Of a DNA stretch of 64,000 nt, positions 42,308-51,653 are shown piece after piece. Both the position numbers and the translations under genes were made by a program. This stretch comes from an uncultured Lachnospiraceae bacterium (GTDB taxonomy: Bacteria; Bacillota; Clostridia; Lachnospirales; Lachnospiraceae): assembly GCA_910588875.1 (NCBI GenBank), contig CAJURT010000005.1, forward strand, positions 1-64,000. Reading direction: 5' to 3'. Position 1 is the first letter of the stretch. Each line of letters starts with the position of its first letter. Below the pieces are notes generated by a model. It did not search any database, was not told the DNA's origin, and saw nothing but the letters and a program-made list of their open reading frames with translations.

Positions 42308-44167
42308 CTACTGCTCCCCAATCTTCGCAGCCAGTTCTTCCAGATACATCCACCGCTCCATCTTCTCCTCCAGGGCTGTTTCCAGTTCCTCTTTCTCGGC
42401 CATAAGTTGACTCAATTTCACAAAATCATGGGCAGATGTTTCGATATCCTTCTCCAACGCGGCAATCCTGTCTTCCAGATTTGCCATCTCCCCTTCAATC
42501 GTCTCATAATCCTTCTGTTCTTTATAAGTAAACTTTAACTTCTGTGGCCCGCGGATCCTCTGCCCTTTCCCGGCTGCTGACGTATTCGCCTTGATGGCAG
42601 TTCTGGCCGGCGGCTCCTGCCCCGCCTCAGCCTCAGCGGCTTTCCGCATGGAATAGTCCGTATACCCTCCTTCATACTGCCGCAGCTTACCCTCTCCTTC
42701 AAAAGCAAAAATACGCTTCATGGTACGGTCTAAGAAATAGCGGTCATGGGATACCGCAACCACAATTCCTTCAAAACGGTCCAGATAATCCTCCAAAATC
42801 GTTAATGTGGCAATATCCAGGTTGTTGCTAAGTTCATCAAGCAAAAGGAAGTTCGGAGAGGTAAAAAGCACACGGAGCAGATTCAGCCTCTTCTTCTCAC
42901 CACCGGATAATTTTCCGATTGGGCTGTACTGTTTGTCCGGCGGAAATAAAAACTTTTCCAGCATGGCAGATGCCGTCACCATGCCATCTGCCGTATGGAT
43001 GTACTCAGCAGTGTCCTTCACATAATCAATCACTCTCTGCTCGGGATCCATATAGGAAAAATCAATACTGTTTTCCCGGGCATCCCCTTCCGGCTTTTCT
43101 GATGAAATCTCCTGGGCATAGTATCCCATCTTTACCGTCTGCCCCACAACCACCTGCCCAAAATCCTGGGGGACAATTCCTGCAATAATCTTCATCAAGG
43201 TAGACTTTCCGCATCCGTTGGGCCCGATAAACCCGACCCTGTCACCCTTTAAAAAAATATAATTAAAATCATCGATCAGCTTTCTTTCCCCATAATTTTT
43301 GCAGATATGTTCCAATTCCACCGTCGTTTTTCCTAATCTTGCAGAGACAGAACTTAATTCCAGTTTGGCATCCTGTACCGGAGCCTGCCTGTCTCTTAAT
43401 TCCTCGTATCGCTGGATATGCGCTTTCTGTTTCGTGGAACGTGCCCTCGCCCCCCGGCGCATCCACTCCAGTTCCACACGCAGGATGGATTGACGCTTGC
43501 GTTCGCTTGCCATCTCCATCTCTTCACGCTGCGCCTTCAATTCCAAAAAACCAGAATAATTCGTCTGGTAACTGTAGACAGAGCCTTTATCTATTTCCAC
43601 AATCCGGTTGCATACACTGTCCAGGAAATAGCGGTCATGGGTCACCATAACCAAAGCACCCCTCCACTTTTTCAGATACTCCTCCAGCCAGTCCGCCATC
43701 TCATTATCCAAATGGTTGGTTGGCTCATCCAACAGCAAAATGTCCGCAGGTGAAAGCAATACGGAAATCAATGCCAGGCGTTTCCGCTGTCCCCCGGAAA
43801 GCTGCCCCGCAGGCTGTGCAAAATCCCTGATCCCCAATCGGGCCATCATTGCCTTTGCATCACTCTCAATGGTCCATCTGTTCTCATCGGATACATTGCC
43901 CTCCAATACACAATCCAGGCTGGACATCTCTGAATTGAATTCCGGATGCTGCGGCAGATAGCGGATCACCACATGGTTGGCTGTTGTGATATTCCCTTCG
44001 TCTGGTTCTTCCATTCCGGCCAGCATTTTCAGGAGTGTGGTCTTTCCTGTCCCGTTGATGCCAATGACACCGACTTTCTCACCTTCCTGCAAAGAAAAGG
44101 ATGCCTGATCAAATAATTTGCGGTCTGTAAAAGCCTTCGTTATCTTCTCTATGTTTATCAAATTCAT
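42308..44167 (-). CDS. ABC-F family ATPase
   Basis: A 619-residue duplicated-NBD protein without membrane segments. NBD1 has GINGTGKTT and LSGGQRKRL; NBD2 has GPNGCGKST and LSGGEKKRL. They are joined by the basic interdomain linker (WMRRGARARSTKQKAHIQRYEEL), and a C-terminal coiled coil (about 545-619) follows as in Uup/EttA-like proteins. ABC-F proteins bind the ribosomal E site; some give resistance to ribosome-targeting drugs, others rescue or regulate translation. The start MNLINIEKI has GAGG upstream. The sequence does not show which subfamily role it has. Confidence 0.9.
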   Translation of the reverse strand: MNLINIEKITKAFTDRKLFDQASFSLQEGEKVGVIGINGTGKTTLLKMLAGMEEPDEGNITTANHVVIRYLPQHPEFNSEMSSLDCVLEGNVSDENRWTIESDAKAMMARLGIRDFAQPAGQLSGGQRKRLALISVLLSPADILLLDEPTNHLDNEMADWLEEYLKKWRGALVMVTHDRYFLDSVCNRIVEIDKGSVYSYQTNYSGFLELKAQREEMEMASERKRQSILRVELEWMRRGARARSTKQKAHIQRYEELRDRQAPVQDAKLELSSVSARLGKTTVELEHICKNYGERKLIDDFNYIFLKGDRVGFIGPNGCGKSTLMKIIAGIVPQDFGQVVVGQTVKMGYYAQEISSEKPEGDARENSIDFSYMDPEQRVIDYVKDTAEYIHTADGMVTASAMLEKFLFPPDKQYSPIGKLSGGEKKRLNLLRVLFTSPNFLLLDELSNNLDIATLTILEDYLDRFEGIVVAVSHDRYFLDRTMKRIFAFEGEGKLRQYEGGYTDYSMRKAAEAEAGQEPPARTAIKANTSAAGKGQRIRGPQKLKFTYKEQKDYETIEGEMANLEDRIAALEKDIETSAHDFVKLSQLMAEKEELETALEEKMERWMYLEELAAKIGEQ

Positions 44168-44344
44168 TGTTCTGCCTCTTTCAGTCATTTTTCGTCTATT
44201 ATACAATAAAATAAAAAAGTAGTCATCTACTTTGACTACTTTTCCCATTTACTCCTGTCCCTGCCCTGGCCAGCGCCGTCCATCGGCGCCGGCCGCCAGA
44301 TAAAATCTCCTTTCCGGAAGCTGAATGAAATATGGTTCCCACCC

Positions 44345-45166
44345 TCACCCCAGCACCAATTCCGCAGCCAGCTTCTGCAGCTTTGCGGCCACCTCATTAT
44401 CCAGTTCACCCACATAACTGCAATTTTCCGGTGATTGCTGATAGATAACTGCATACACGGTGCATGCTGCCAGGTAAGTCCCTGCCGGGGACGGGTATTT
44501 CCCATCCTGATTCCATAATTCGATCTCCGGATACTCCTGTGCACAACGCATAAATGCCACCCCTGCAGGAATCATCAGGCTGTTCAGTTCATCGGAGATC
44601 TCCGTATAATTCTCTACCATAATGCTCTGCAGTTCCTCCCGGCTCTGCTTTTTGAATCCATCCTTAATCCCATCTTTTGGCGCCCAGGTCATCAAAAACA
44701 CCGTCTGCCCGCCGGCAGATTTTACCTTTTCATCCAAAATCCTGCAATACGGGAACATCTCCTCCTCCGCCGAGAGGGACATCGCGTTGTCACTGCTCTC
44801 CTGAAGGATCACAAAATCCCACTTCTTCCCGCTTACCGTCTTGTCAAACACTTTCCCTAATTCGTTCTCCATATCTGCGTATTGCTTCAGAGAGCACTGG
44901 CTTTTCGATAACTCATAAGCATCCCTGTTTCTTCCAAGATTGTCGGCAATCCGTGCAAATGTGCCAGATAAATCATTATAAAACATATGGCTGTTGCCCA
45001 CAAACAGAATCCTTGGCCGCTCACCGGCTTTTGGGGACGGTGAACGCAATTCCATCTTCGCCTGGAAATCCACCTGCTTAACCTCTTTTTTCGTTCCTCC
45101 AAAGGAACATCCCCCCAAAGTTACCGCCGCCAAAAACAGCACCAGCAGCTTACCTCCCTTTTCCAT
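44345..45166 (-). CDS. SGNH-hydrolase-like lipoprotein (DUF4886 type), catalytic His replaced
   Basis: A 273-residue lipoprotein with a signal peptide and lipobox LGGC (about 17-20). The SGNH block I reads ILFVGNSHMFYND with the nucleophile Ser (near 60). The C-terminal block reads DGKYPSPAGTYLAA, where the family usually has DGxHPS; the His position is Tyr. The family includes secreted esterases and acetyl-carbohydrate deacylases. If the Tyr is real the enzyme may be inactive or use another residue. It is monocistronic, anchored on the outer face of the membrane, and faces leuS with a 237-bp gap. Confidence 0.8.
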   Translation of the reverse strand: MEKGGKLLVLFLAAVTLGGCSFGGTKKEVKQVDFQAKMELRSPSPKAGERPRILFVGNSHMFYNDLSGTFARIADNLGRNRDAYELSKSQCSLKQYADMENELGKVFDKTVSGKKWDFVILQESSDNAMSLSAEEEMFPYCRILDEKVKSAGGQTVFLMTWAPKDGIKDGFKKQSREELQSIMVENYTEISDELNSLMIPAGVAFMRCAQEYPEIELWNQDGKYPSPAGTYLAACTVYAVIYQQSPENCSYVGELDNEVAAKLQKLAAELVLG

Positions 45167-45302
45167 AAAAATCCCTCCATCAAGCCAATACCTACTAGTT
45201 ACCGAAAATCATGAAAAAGCCAATCTTTACATTTTATTATCTATTTTACACTATTTCTTAACGCTTTGTAAACATCAAACAAAAAAATTTTTCTCCCAAT
45301 CA

Positions 45303-45351
45303 AAAAAGCGGCATGGAAGCCGCCCCATAAACCCGGCTTTCCATACCGCTA
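45303..45351 (-). terminator. Terminator of leuS
   Basis: Arms AGCGGCATGGAAGCC (45307-45321) and GGCTTTCCATACCGCT (45335-45350) pair with two small interruptions. A T6 tract follows on the minus strand. Confidence 0.8.
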
Positions 45352-45403
45352 TCCGTATATAGCAATCGTATCCACAAAATGTGCAGCGGCACATGTCACG
45401 GTA

Positions 45404-47815
45404 CTACTTGCATACAATATTTATAATCCGCCCCGGCACATAAATCTCTTTCACCACTGTCCCGGTAATCTTATCCGCCACGGCAGCCCTGCCTGCTGCG
45501 ATAGCCTCCTCCTTTGATACTCCCACTGGCAGGGAAACTACGCCTCTTGCCTTGCCGTTCACCTGGACGCCGATCTCAATCTCATCATCCTTCATGGCCT
45601 CCTCATCCCATTCCGGCCATTGGGCATGGAATACACTGTCCGTGCCTCCTAACTGCTGCCAGATCTCCTCCCCAATATGGGGGGCAAAGGGTGCCAGCAA
45701 AACGGTAAAGGTTTTTAAGGTTTCCTTATCAATGCCGCCTGTCTTTTTGGCCAGTTCCACCAGCTTATTGTTATATTCCATGAACCCGGAAACCACAGTA
45801 TTTAAGCTGAACTGGTTGAAACGCTGTTCAATGTCAAAGATCAGCTTATGGCGCAGGCGTACCATCTCTTTCGTCTCTGCCGTATCCTGGTCCTTGCTGG
45901 ACTGCACCAGGTTCCAGAAACGGTTGAGGAAACGGGAAACGCCCTCGATCCCCCTCTCATCCCATTCTGCATCCAGTTCTGGCGGCCCCACGAACAGTTC
46001 ATACATCCGCAGGGAATCACACCCATAATCCCGCACCAGGTCGTCCGGAGAAACCACATTCCCCTTCGATTTGCTCATTTTAATGCCGTTCTTGCCGGTA
46101 ATCATCCCCTGGTTAAACAGCTTGGTAAACGGCTCATCAAAATCTACCACCCCGATATCATGCAGGAACTTGGTATAAAACCTGGAGTATAAAAGATGCA
46201 GCACCGCATGCTCCACACCGCCGATATACATATCCACCGGCAGATATTTATTGGCTTTCTCTTTTGATACCAGTTCTTTGTCATTGTGGCTGTCCACATA
46301 CCGCAGGAAATACCAGGAGGATCCTGCCCATTGGGGCATGGTGTTCGTCTCCCTCTTTGCCGGGCCGCCGCACTGTGGGCAGGTGCAGTTCACCCACTCT
46401 TCAATGGCGGCCAGAGGGGATTCCCCGGTTCCCGTAGGCTGATAACTCTCCACCTCCGGCAGCTTTAACGGCAGTTCCTCCTCAGGAACCGCCACATTGC
46501 CGCACTTGGGACAATGGATCACCGGGATCGGCTCCCCCCAGTAACGCTGCCTGGAAAACACCCAGTCACGCAGTTTATAATTCACGGTCTTTTTCCCCAG
46601 CCCCCTTGCCTCAATCATGGCAGGGGCTTCCTTCTTTAAGACTGCTGACTCCATGCCATTCCACTCCCCGGAATTGATCATGGTACCGCTGGCCTCCGTG
46701 TAGGCCTCCGTCATATCGGGGATCTCTTTCCCGTCCTTGGCAATGACCTGGATAATCGGTATGCCGAATTTCTTCGCAAATTCAAAGTCCCGGTCATCAT
46801 GGGCCGGCACGCACATGATAGCACCGGTGCCATAGTCTGCCAGTACGTAATCAGACAGCCAGATCGGTACCTTGGCGCCGTTGAGGGGATTGACGGCATA
46901 GCTTCCCGTGAATACGCCGGTCTTCTCCTTATCCTGCATCCTGTCCACATTGGACTTCATCGAGGAGTCGTAGATATACTTCTCCACTGCCTCCCTGGTT
47001 CCCGGGGTAGCCAGCCCTTTTGCCAGACGGTGTTCCGGCGCCAGCACCATAAAGGTAGCCCCATACAGGGTATCCGGCCTGGTCGTATAGACCGTGATCT
47101 TATCCTCCTTCCCATCCACCGCAAAATCCACTTCCGCGCCATAGGACTTGCCGATCCATTCGGTCTGCATCTTCTTTACCTTCTCCGGCCAGTCCAGCTT
47201 GTCCAGATCCTGCAGCAACCGTTCTGCATAGGCTGTAATCTTTAACATCCACTGGCGCAAATTTTTCTTGGTCACCGTGGCCCCGCAGCGCTCACAGCAG
47301 CCGTTGACCACCTCTTCATTGGCAAGGCCGGTTTTGCAGGAAGGGCACCAGTTGATCGGGAACTCCTTCTCATAAGCCAGGCCCTTCTTGAACATCTGCA
47401 CAAAAATCCACTGGGTCCATTTATAAAATTCCGGATCCGTGGTATTGACCTCCATATCCCAGTCATAAATGGAAGCGATCTGGTTGATCTGCCGCTTAAT
47501 GTTCTTCACATTCTCCGCGGTGGAGACTGCCGGATGGATTCCCATCTTGATGGCATAGTTTTCTGCCGGCAGGCCGAAAGCATCCCAACCCATGGGATGG
47601 ATCACATAATGCCCCTTCAGGATCTGATAACGGCTCCACACATCCGAAATCACATATCCTCTCCAGTGCCCCACATGAAGGCCGCTGCCTGAGGGGTACG
47701 GAAACATATCCAGGCAATAGTACTTCGGTTTTTTGCCGTCATCTACATTGATCGGGTTCTTCTCCCAGTTCTCCCGCCATTTCTTCTCAATGGCGCTAAA
47801 ATTATAATTTGCCAT
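45404..47815 (-). CDS. leuS: Leucyl-tRNA synthetase
   Basis: An 803-residue class I synthetase charging tRNA-Leu. The HIGH motif appears as HVGH (47-50), and KMSKS occurs in GIKMSKSKGNVVSPD. The CP1 editing domain (WAGSSWYFLRY after the insertion) and zinc-like Cys pairs (CPSCKTG, CERCGA) are present. The start MANYNFSAIEKKW has AGGAGG 9-10 bp upstream; the frame continues artificially through the T-box to 47968. Expression is controlled by a T-box leader. Confidence 0.96.
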   Translation of the reverse strand: MANYNFSAIEKKWRENWEKNPINVDDGKKPKYYCLDMFPYPSGSGLHVGHWRGYVISDVWSRYQILKGHYVIHPMGWDAFGLPAENYAIKMGIHPAVSTAENVKNIKRQINQIASIYDWDMEVNTTDPEFYKWTQWIFVQMFKKGLAYEKEFPINWCPSCKTGLANEEVVNGCCERCGATVTKKNLRQWMLKITAYAERLLQDLDKLDWPEKVKKMQTEWIGKSYGAEVDFAVDGKEDKITVYTTRPDTLYGATFMVLAPEHRLAKGLATPGTREAVEKYIYDSSMKSNVDRMQDKEKTGVFTGSYAVNPLNGAKVPIWLSDYVLADYGTGAIMCVPAHDDRDFEFAKKFGIPIIQVIAKDGKEIPDMTEAYTEASGTMINSGEWNGMESAVLKKEAPAMIEARGLGKKTVNYKLRDWVFSRQRYWGEPIPVIHCPKCGNVAVPEEELPLKLPEVESYQPTGTGESPLAAIEEWVNCTCPQCGGPAKRETNTMPQWAGSSWYFLRYVDSHNDKELVSKEKANKYLPVDMYIGGVEHAVLHLLYSRFYTKFLHDIGVVDFDEPFTKLFNQGMITGKNGIKMSKSKGNVVSPDDLVRDYGCDSLRMYELFVGPPELDAEWDERGIEGVSRFLNRFWNLVQSSKDQDTAETKEMVRLRHKLIFDIEQRFNQFSLNTVVSGFMEYNNKLVELAKKTGGIDKETLKTFTVLLAPFAPHIGEEIWQQLGGTDSVFHAQWPEWDEEAMKDDEIEIGVQVNGKARGVVSLPVGVSKEEAIAAGRAAVADKITGTVVKEIYVPGRIINIVCK

Positions 47816-47877
47816 AGCTTCTCTTCCTCCTGTTTTTCCTTGCCCTGCAATCCCAAAAAGCTGGTGGCCTTTTTGGC

Positions 47878-48225
47878 AAAAAAAATCTGCGTCCCCGGAT
47901 CTTCTCCAGAGACGCAGGGGATCATCCTGCGCGGTACCACTCTGCTTCATGGCATTCCATGCACTCATCAGCCTTCTCTCCCTGCCAAAAAGCAGGTTCC
48001 CGGCTGTCTCCCCGATAACAGTGGGATTCCGTCCGCACCTACTCAGATATCTGGCCCGGTCTTCCTGCCCCTTCCTCTCCTGGCAGTTTCCACTTGGCCC
48101 GACTACCGTTCAGCCGGCTGCTCCAGGATCAGTTCCGCCCTCTTCCCCATCCGCCTTGCACCCTCCGGCGGCTCTCTGCATGGTTCCCGAGAACATACTA
48201 CTTCCCTTCTCAGCATTTTTACTGA
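47878..48225 (-). promoter_or_regulatory. T-box leader of leuS
   Basis: A perfect T-box core TGGTACCGCG (47930-47939) follows a long structured leader with an AGTA element and a specifier segment GAACTGA, consistent with Leu codon CTG. The terminator stem (47887-47898 with 47906-47917, 12 bp, two G-T pairs) ends in T8. Uncharged tRNA-Leu should stabilise the antiterminator. Confidence 0.92.
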
Positions 48226-48230
48226 AACTT

Positions 48231-48259
48231 AATTTAGCATAATTGGAAATGCCTGTCAA
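48231..48259 (-). promoter_or_regulatory. Promoter of leuS
   Basis: TTGACA (48254-48259) and TAAATT (48231-48236) on the minus strand with a 17-bp spacer. Confidence 0.75.
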
Positions 48260-48279
48260 GCCTTTCCCGCACATCCTGC

Positions 48280-49149
48280 TTAATATCCGTAAAAAATCTG
48301 AGCCATAGGTGAATCTTTATCCAGGATCAGGGTATTGTTCCCGTTCTTAAGCGCTGTCTTCGCCGCGTCCAGGGAACGGACAAAATTATAGAAATCAGCC
48401 TTGCTCGTATCGTTATAGGCATGAGAGAGGATCTGCATGTACTGGGCTTCCCCCTCGGCCTTGATCTTCTCCGCGTCTGCCAAGGCGCCGGACTTCATCA
48501 CCGACACTTCCTTTGTGGTATCATTCTTAATCTTCTGCGCAGAAGAATTGCCCTGGGCAGTATAGGAAGCCGCAATATTGTTCCTCTCCGAGATCATCCG
48601 GTCATAGACTGCCTGTTTATTGTCGTCTGGCATATCCAGGGACTTGGTCTCTACTGCCAGCACCTCAATCCCGTACCCGTCCAGGGAATCACCAATATTG
48701 CTTCTGATATCGAGGGCCAGCTTGCCGTTACGGTTCTCAATAATCTCGGACTGGTCCATATTGGAAATCACGGACTTCATGGAAGAAAACACGGAGGCAG
48801 ATATCCGGGACTGTGCCTGTGCCACCTGCCCGTTGAGATGCCGGGTAAACAGGATCGGATCCGATATCTTCCACAGGACAAAAGCATCTGCAATCATGCT
48901 CTTTTTATCCTTTGTGATAACATCCGACTTTGGGATATCATAAATCTGCAATTCCCGGGGAACGGAGGAACTTGTCTGCACAAAGGGGATCTGAAAAGAT
49001 ATCCCGGGGGTATCCACCACCCGCACGATCTCCCCAAACTGCCGGATCAGCTTATATTCATTCGGGTAAGTAACCACCAGGGATGCCCCGGACACCACAA
49101 CAACCAAAATCACCAAAAATACCCCAACTGTCTTGCTAAGCTGTTTCAT
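48280..49149 (-). CDS. hflC: HflC-like SPFH membrane protein
   Basis: A 289-residue prohibitin/stomatin-family protein. One N-terminal membrane helix (about 8-28) is followed by the SPFH domain (VRVVDTPGISFQIPFVQ) and a helical tail (AEKIKAEGEAQYMQIL). It forms a membrane ring with HflK that in E. coli restrains the FtsH protease. Its start overlaps the hflK stop (ATGA), with GGGGAGG upstream. Confidence 0.92.
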   Translation of the reverse strand: MKQLSKTVGVFLVILVVVVSGASLVVTYPNEYKLIRQFGEIVRVVDTPGISFQIPFVQTSSSVPRELQIYDIPKSDVITKDKKSMIADAFVLWKISDPILFTRHLNGQVAQAQSRISASVFSSMKSVISNMDQSEIIENRNGKLALDIRSNIGDSLDGYGIEVLAVETKSLDMPDDNKQAVYDRMISERNNIAASYTAQGNSSAQKIKNDTTKEVSVMKSGALADAEKIKAEGEAQYMQILSHAYNDTSKADFYNFVRSLDAAKTALKNGNNTLILDKDSPMAQIFYGY

Positions 49150-50267
49150 TGCGCCACCTCCCCGCTGCCTGCTTCGTTTCCTGTATTCCCTTCCCCTGGG
49201 GGCAAAGCGCCTCCGCCCCCTGCCGCCATGAAATTATCCAACGGCAGAAGTTTCTGGGTGCCTGCCTCATCCACAATATATACCTTCATCACCGGAAGCA
49301 ATTCCTCCATCGTCTCATAGAACATCCTCTGCTTGGTGATCAGCGGATATTTGCTGTACTCTGCATACATCTGCTCAAACCGGGATACCTGCCCCTGGGC
49401 TTCATTGATCCTGGCCTCTTTCTCCGCCTCTGCGTTCTTGATAATCTGGTCACATTCCGCCTCTGCCTGTGGGATCTTCTCATTCCTGTCCTTATTGGCA
49501 TTATTGATGGCCGTCTCCTTGCCCTGCTTGGCATTCTCCACATTTTTAAATGCGTTCATCACCTCGTCCGTAGGCGGAAAGGCATCCTGGATCGTGATAT
49601 TCACCACAGACAGCCCGATATCCTCCTGGATCATCCGGTTCGTCAGCTTCTCCTTGATCTCTGACTGGATCAGGGCCTTGCCTGTGGTGATCACATCATC
49701 CACATTATAAATCCCCACCGTGTCGCGGATATAGGACTGTGCCAGCATCTTCAGGGTCGCCTCCGGGTCTGCCGACGCATACATATATTTCACCGGGTCA
49801 TTCACCATGTATTCCAGGTAAAAATCCGTGTTGACAAAATTAAAATCCTTCGTAATCATAATCGACTCTTCATCAATGGAACCTCCGGTCTCCACAACAT
49901 AGCCGATTGGCATTCCCTTGATCCCTTTGGAAACTTTGCGCACACGCTGGATAAAGGGGATCTTAAAGTGCAGCCCTGCCTGCGACACAGCCTGGGCGCT
50001 GCCTAAGGTAGTCACTACTGCATAGTTCTCCTCATCCAGCATATAATAGCTGTTCATCCCCATATACACCAAAAGCAACACAAAAAAACCGATGCCAATC
50101 CCCCTAAACGGGCGGAACCTGCGAACCGGGTTCCCGTTGGAATCGAACTTCTCCGGTCCCTGGTCCTGGCCGTTGCCCACATCCTTCTTTTTCCCTTTCA
50201 GAGGATTTGCGCCGCCAAATATGTTTGTCCCAAATAAATCCTCAAACGGATTCTGATTTTGTTTCAT
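49146..50267 (-). CDS. hflK: HflK-like SPFH membrane protein
   Basis: A 373-residue SPFH protein. A charged N-terminal segment (1-50) precedes one membrane helix (about 52-75). The SPFH domain (GLHFKIPFIQRVRKVSKGIKGMPIG) and a long Lys/Glu-rich helix (QAEAECDQIIKNAEAEKEARI) follow, ending in a Gly-rich tail. It partners with HflC. The start MKQNQNPFEDLFG has AGGAG 8 bp upstream. FtsH is not in the window. Confidence 0.92.
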   Translation of the reverse strand: MKQNQNPFEDLFGTNIFGGANPLKGKKKDVGNGQDQGPEKFDSNGNPVRRFRPFRGIGIGFFVLLLVYMGMNSYYMLDEENYAVVTTLGSAQAVSQAGLHFKIPFIQRVRKVSKGIKGMPIGYVVETGGSIDEESIMITKDFNFVNTDFYLEYMVNDPVKYMYASADPEATLKMLAQSYIRDTVGIYNVDDVITTGKALIQSEIKEKLTNRMIQEDIGLSVVNITIQDAFPPTDEVMNAFKNVENAKQGKETAINNANKDRNEKIPQAEAECDQIIKNAEAEKEARINEAQGQVSRFEQMYAEYSKYPLITKQRMFYETMEELLPVMKVYIVDEAGTQKLLPLDNFMAAGGGGALPPGEGNTGNEAGSGEVAQ

Positions 50268-50308
50268 GCCATCTCTCCTGTACATGTCTAACGCTAAGTA
50301 TCCTATCT

Positions 50309-50337
50309 ATTGTACCTTTAATTATCCATTTATGCAA
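50309..50337 (-). promoter_or_regulatory. Promoter of hflKC
   Basis: TTGCAT (50332-50337) and TACAAT (50309-50314) on the minus strand, spacer 17 bp. Confidence 0.65.
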
Positions 50338-50395
50338 GATATACGAAACACTTTATAAAACTTTTATTGTTTTGGGGAATTATGCCCGATTTTAC

Positions 50396-50431
50396 AAAAC
50401 CCGGCAGGACACGTCCAGGTGTCCTGCCGGG
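50396..50431 (-). terminator. Terminator of the purine operon
   Basis: CCCGGCAGGACAC (50400-50412) and its perfect complement (50419-50431) enclose a 6-nt loop. TTTTGT follows on the minus strand. Confidence 0.85.
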
Positions 50432-50440
50432 TGAAGGGGT

Positions 50441-51619
50441 TTAATGATGGAACAGGCGAATCCCGGTAAAGGCCATTGCAATCCCATATTTGTTACAGGT
50501 TTCTATCACATGATCATCCCGCACGGATCCTCCCGGCTGGGCAATGTACTTAACGCCGCTCTTATATGCCCTCTCTATATTATCCCCAAAGGGGAAGAAG
50601 GCATCCGACCCCAGGGCCACATCTTTCATCTGATCCAGCCAGGCACGCTTCTCCTCCCTGGTAAAAACCGGCGGCTTTTCCTTAAAGATCTTCTCCCATG
50701 CGCCTTCAGCCAGCACATCCATATACTCCTCACCGATATAGACGTCAATGGCATTATCCCTGTCTGCCCGACGGATTCCCTCGGCAAACTTAAGATCCAG
50801 GACCTGAGGGGCCTGGCGCAAAAACCAGTTATCTGCTTTCTGCCCAGCCAGGCGGGTGCAATGCACCCGGGACTGCTGTCCCGCACCAATACCGATTGCC
50901 TGGCCTCCCTTGGCATAGCAGACAGAATTGGACTGGGTGTATTTCAGGGTAATCAGGGAAATCACCAGGTCGGTCTTAGCCGCATCCGGGATCTCCTTAT
51001 TTTGGGTCACCACATTGGCAATCAGGCTGTTGTTGATGTCCAGGTCATTCCTGCCCTGCTCAAACACCACCCCAAACACCTGTTTACGCTCAATAGCCTC
51101 CGGCTCATAAGACGGATCCATCTCAATCACACAGTAATTCCCATTCTTTTTTGATTCCAGGATCTGAAGCGCCTCCGGCTCATATCCCGGGGCAATCACA
51201 CCGTCAGACACTTCCCTTTTGATCAGCCGGGCCGTATCCACATCACACACATCGGACAAAGAAATGAAATCGCCAAAAGAAGACATCCTGTCCGCCCCCC
51301 GCGCACGGGCATAGGCACTTGCCAGGGGAGACAACTCTCCCATATCATCCACCCAATAAATCTTAGCCAAAGTCTCGTCTAACGGCAGGCCCACCGCTGC
51401 CCCTGCCGGAGATACATGCTTAAAGGAAGCCGCCGCCGGCAATCCGGTTGCCTTCTTTAACTCACGCACAAGCTGCCACCCGTTAAAGGCATCCAGCAGA
51501 TTAATGTATCCCGGCCTCCCGGACAATACCTTGATCGGAAGTTCTTTTTCCCCCTCCATAAAGATCCTTGCTGGCTTTTGGTTCGGGTTGCAGCCATATT
51601 TCAGTTCCATCTCTCTCAT
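50441..51619 (-). CDS. AICAR transformylase (stand-alone, no IMPCH domain)
   Basis: A 392-residue enzyme matching only the formyltransferase part of PurH, the step AICAR plus 10-formyl-THF to FAICAR. Family motifs are MELKYGCNPNQKPA at the start, LQAASFKHVSPAGAAVG-like AASFKHVSPAGAAVGLPL, YTQSNSVCYAKGGQAIGIGAGQQSR and DAFFPFGDNIERA. The N-terminal IMP cyclohydrolase (MGS) domain of bifunctional PurH is absent. AGGAAGG precedes MREMELK. It follows the PurO-type cyclohydrolase by 34 bp, so two proteins carry out the PurH reactions. Confidence 0.92.
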   Translation of the reverse strand: MREMELKYGCNPNQKPARIFMEGEKELPIKVLSGRPGYINLLDAFNGWQLVRELKKATGLPAAASFKHVSPAGAAVGLPLDETLAKIYWVDDMGELSPLASAYARARGADRMSSFGDFISLSDVCDVDTARLIKREVSDGVIAPGYEPEALQILESKKNGNYCVIEMDPSYEPEAIERKQVFGVVFEQGRNDLDINNSLIANVVTQNKEIPDAAKTDLVISLITLKYTQSNSVCYAKGGQAIGIGAGQQSRVHCTRLAGQKADNWFLRQAPQVLDLKFAEGIRRADRDNAIDVYIGEEYMDVLAEGAWEKIFKEKPPVFTREEKRAWLDQMKDVALGSDAFFPFGDNIERAYKSGVKYIAQPGGSVRDDHVIETCNKYGIAMAFTGIRLFHH

Positions 51620-51653
51620 TTTTCCCATCCTTCCTGTGCCTTGTCTGCCAGTG

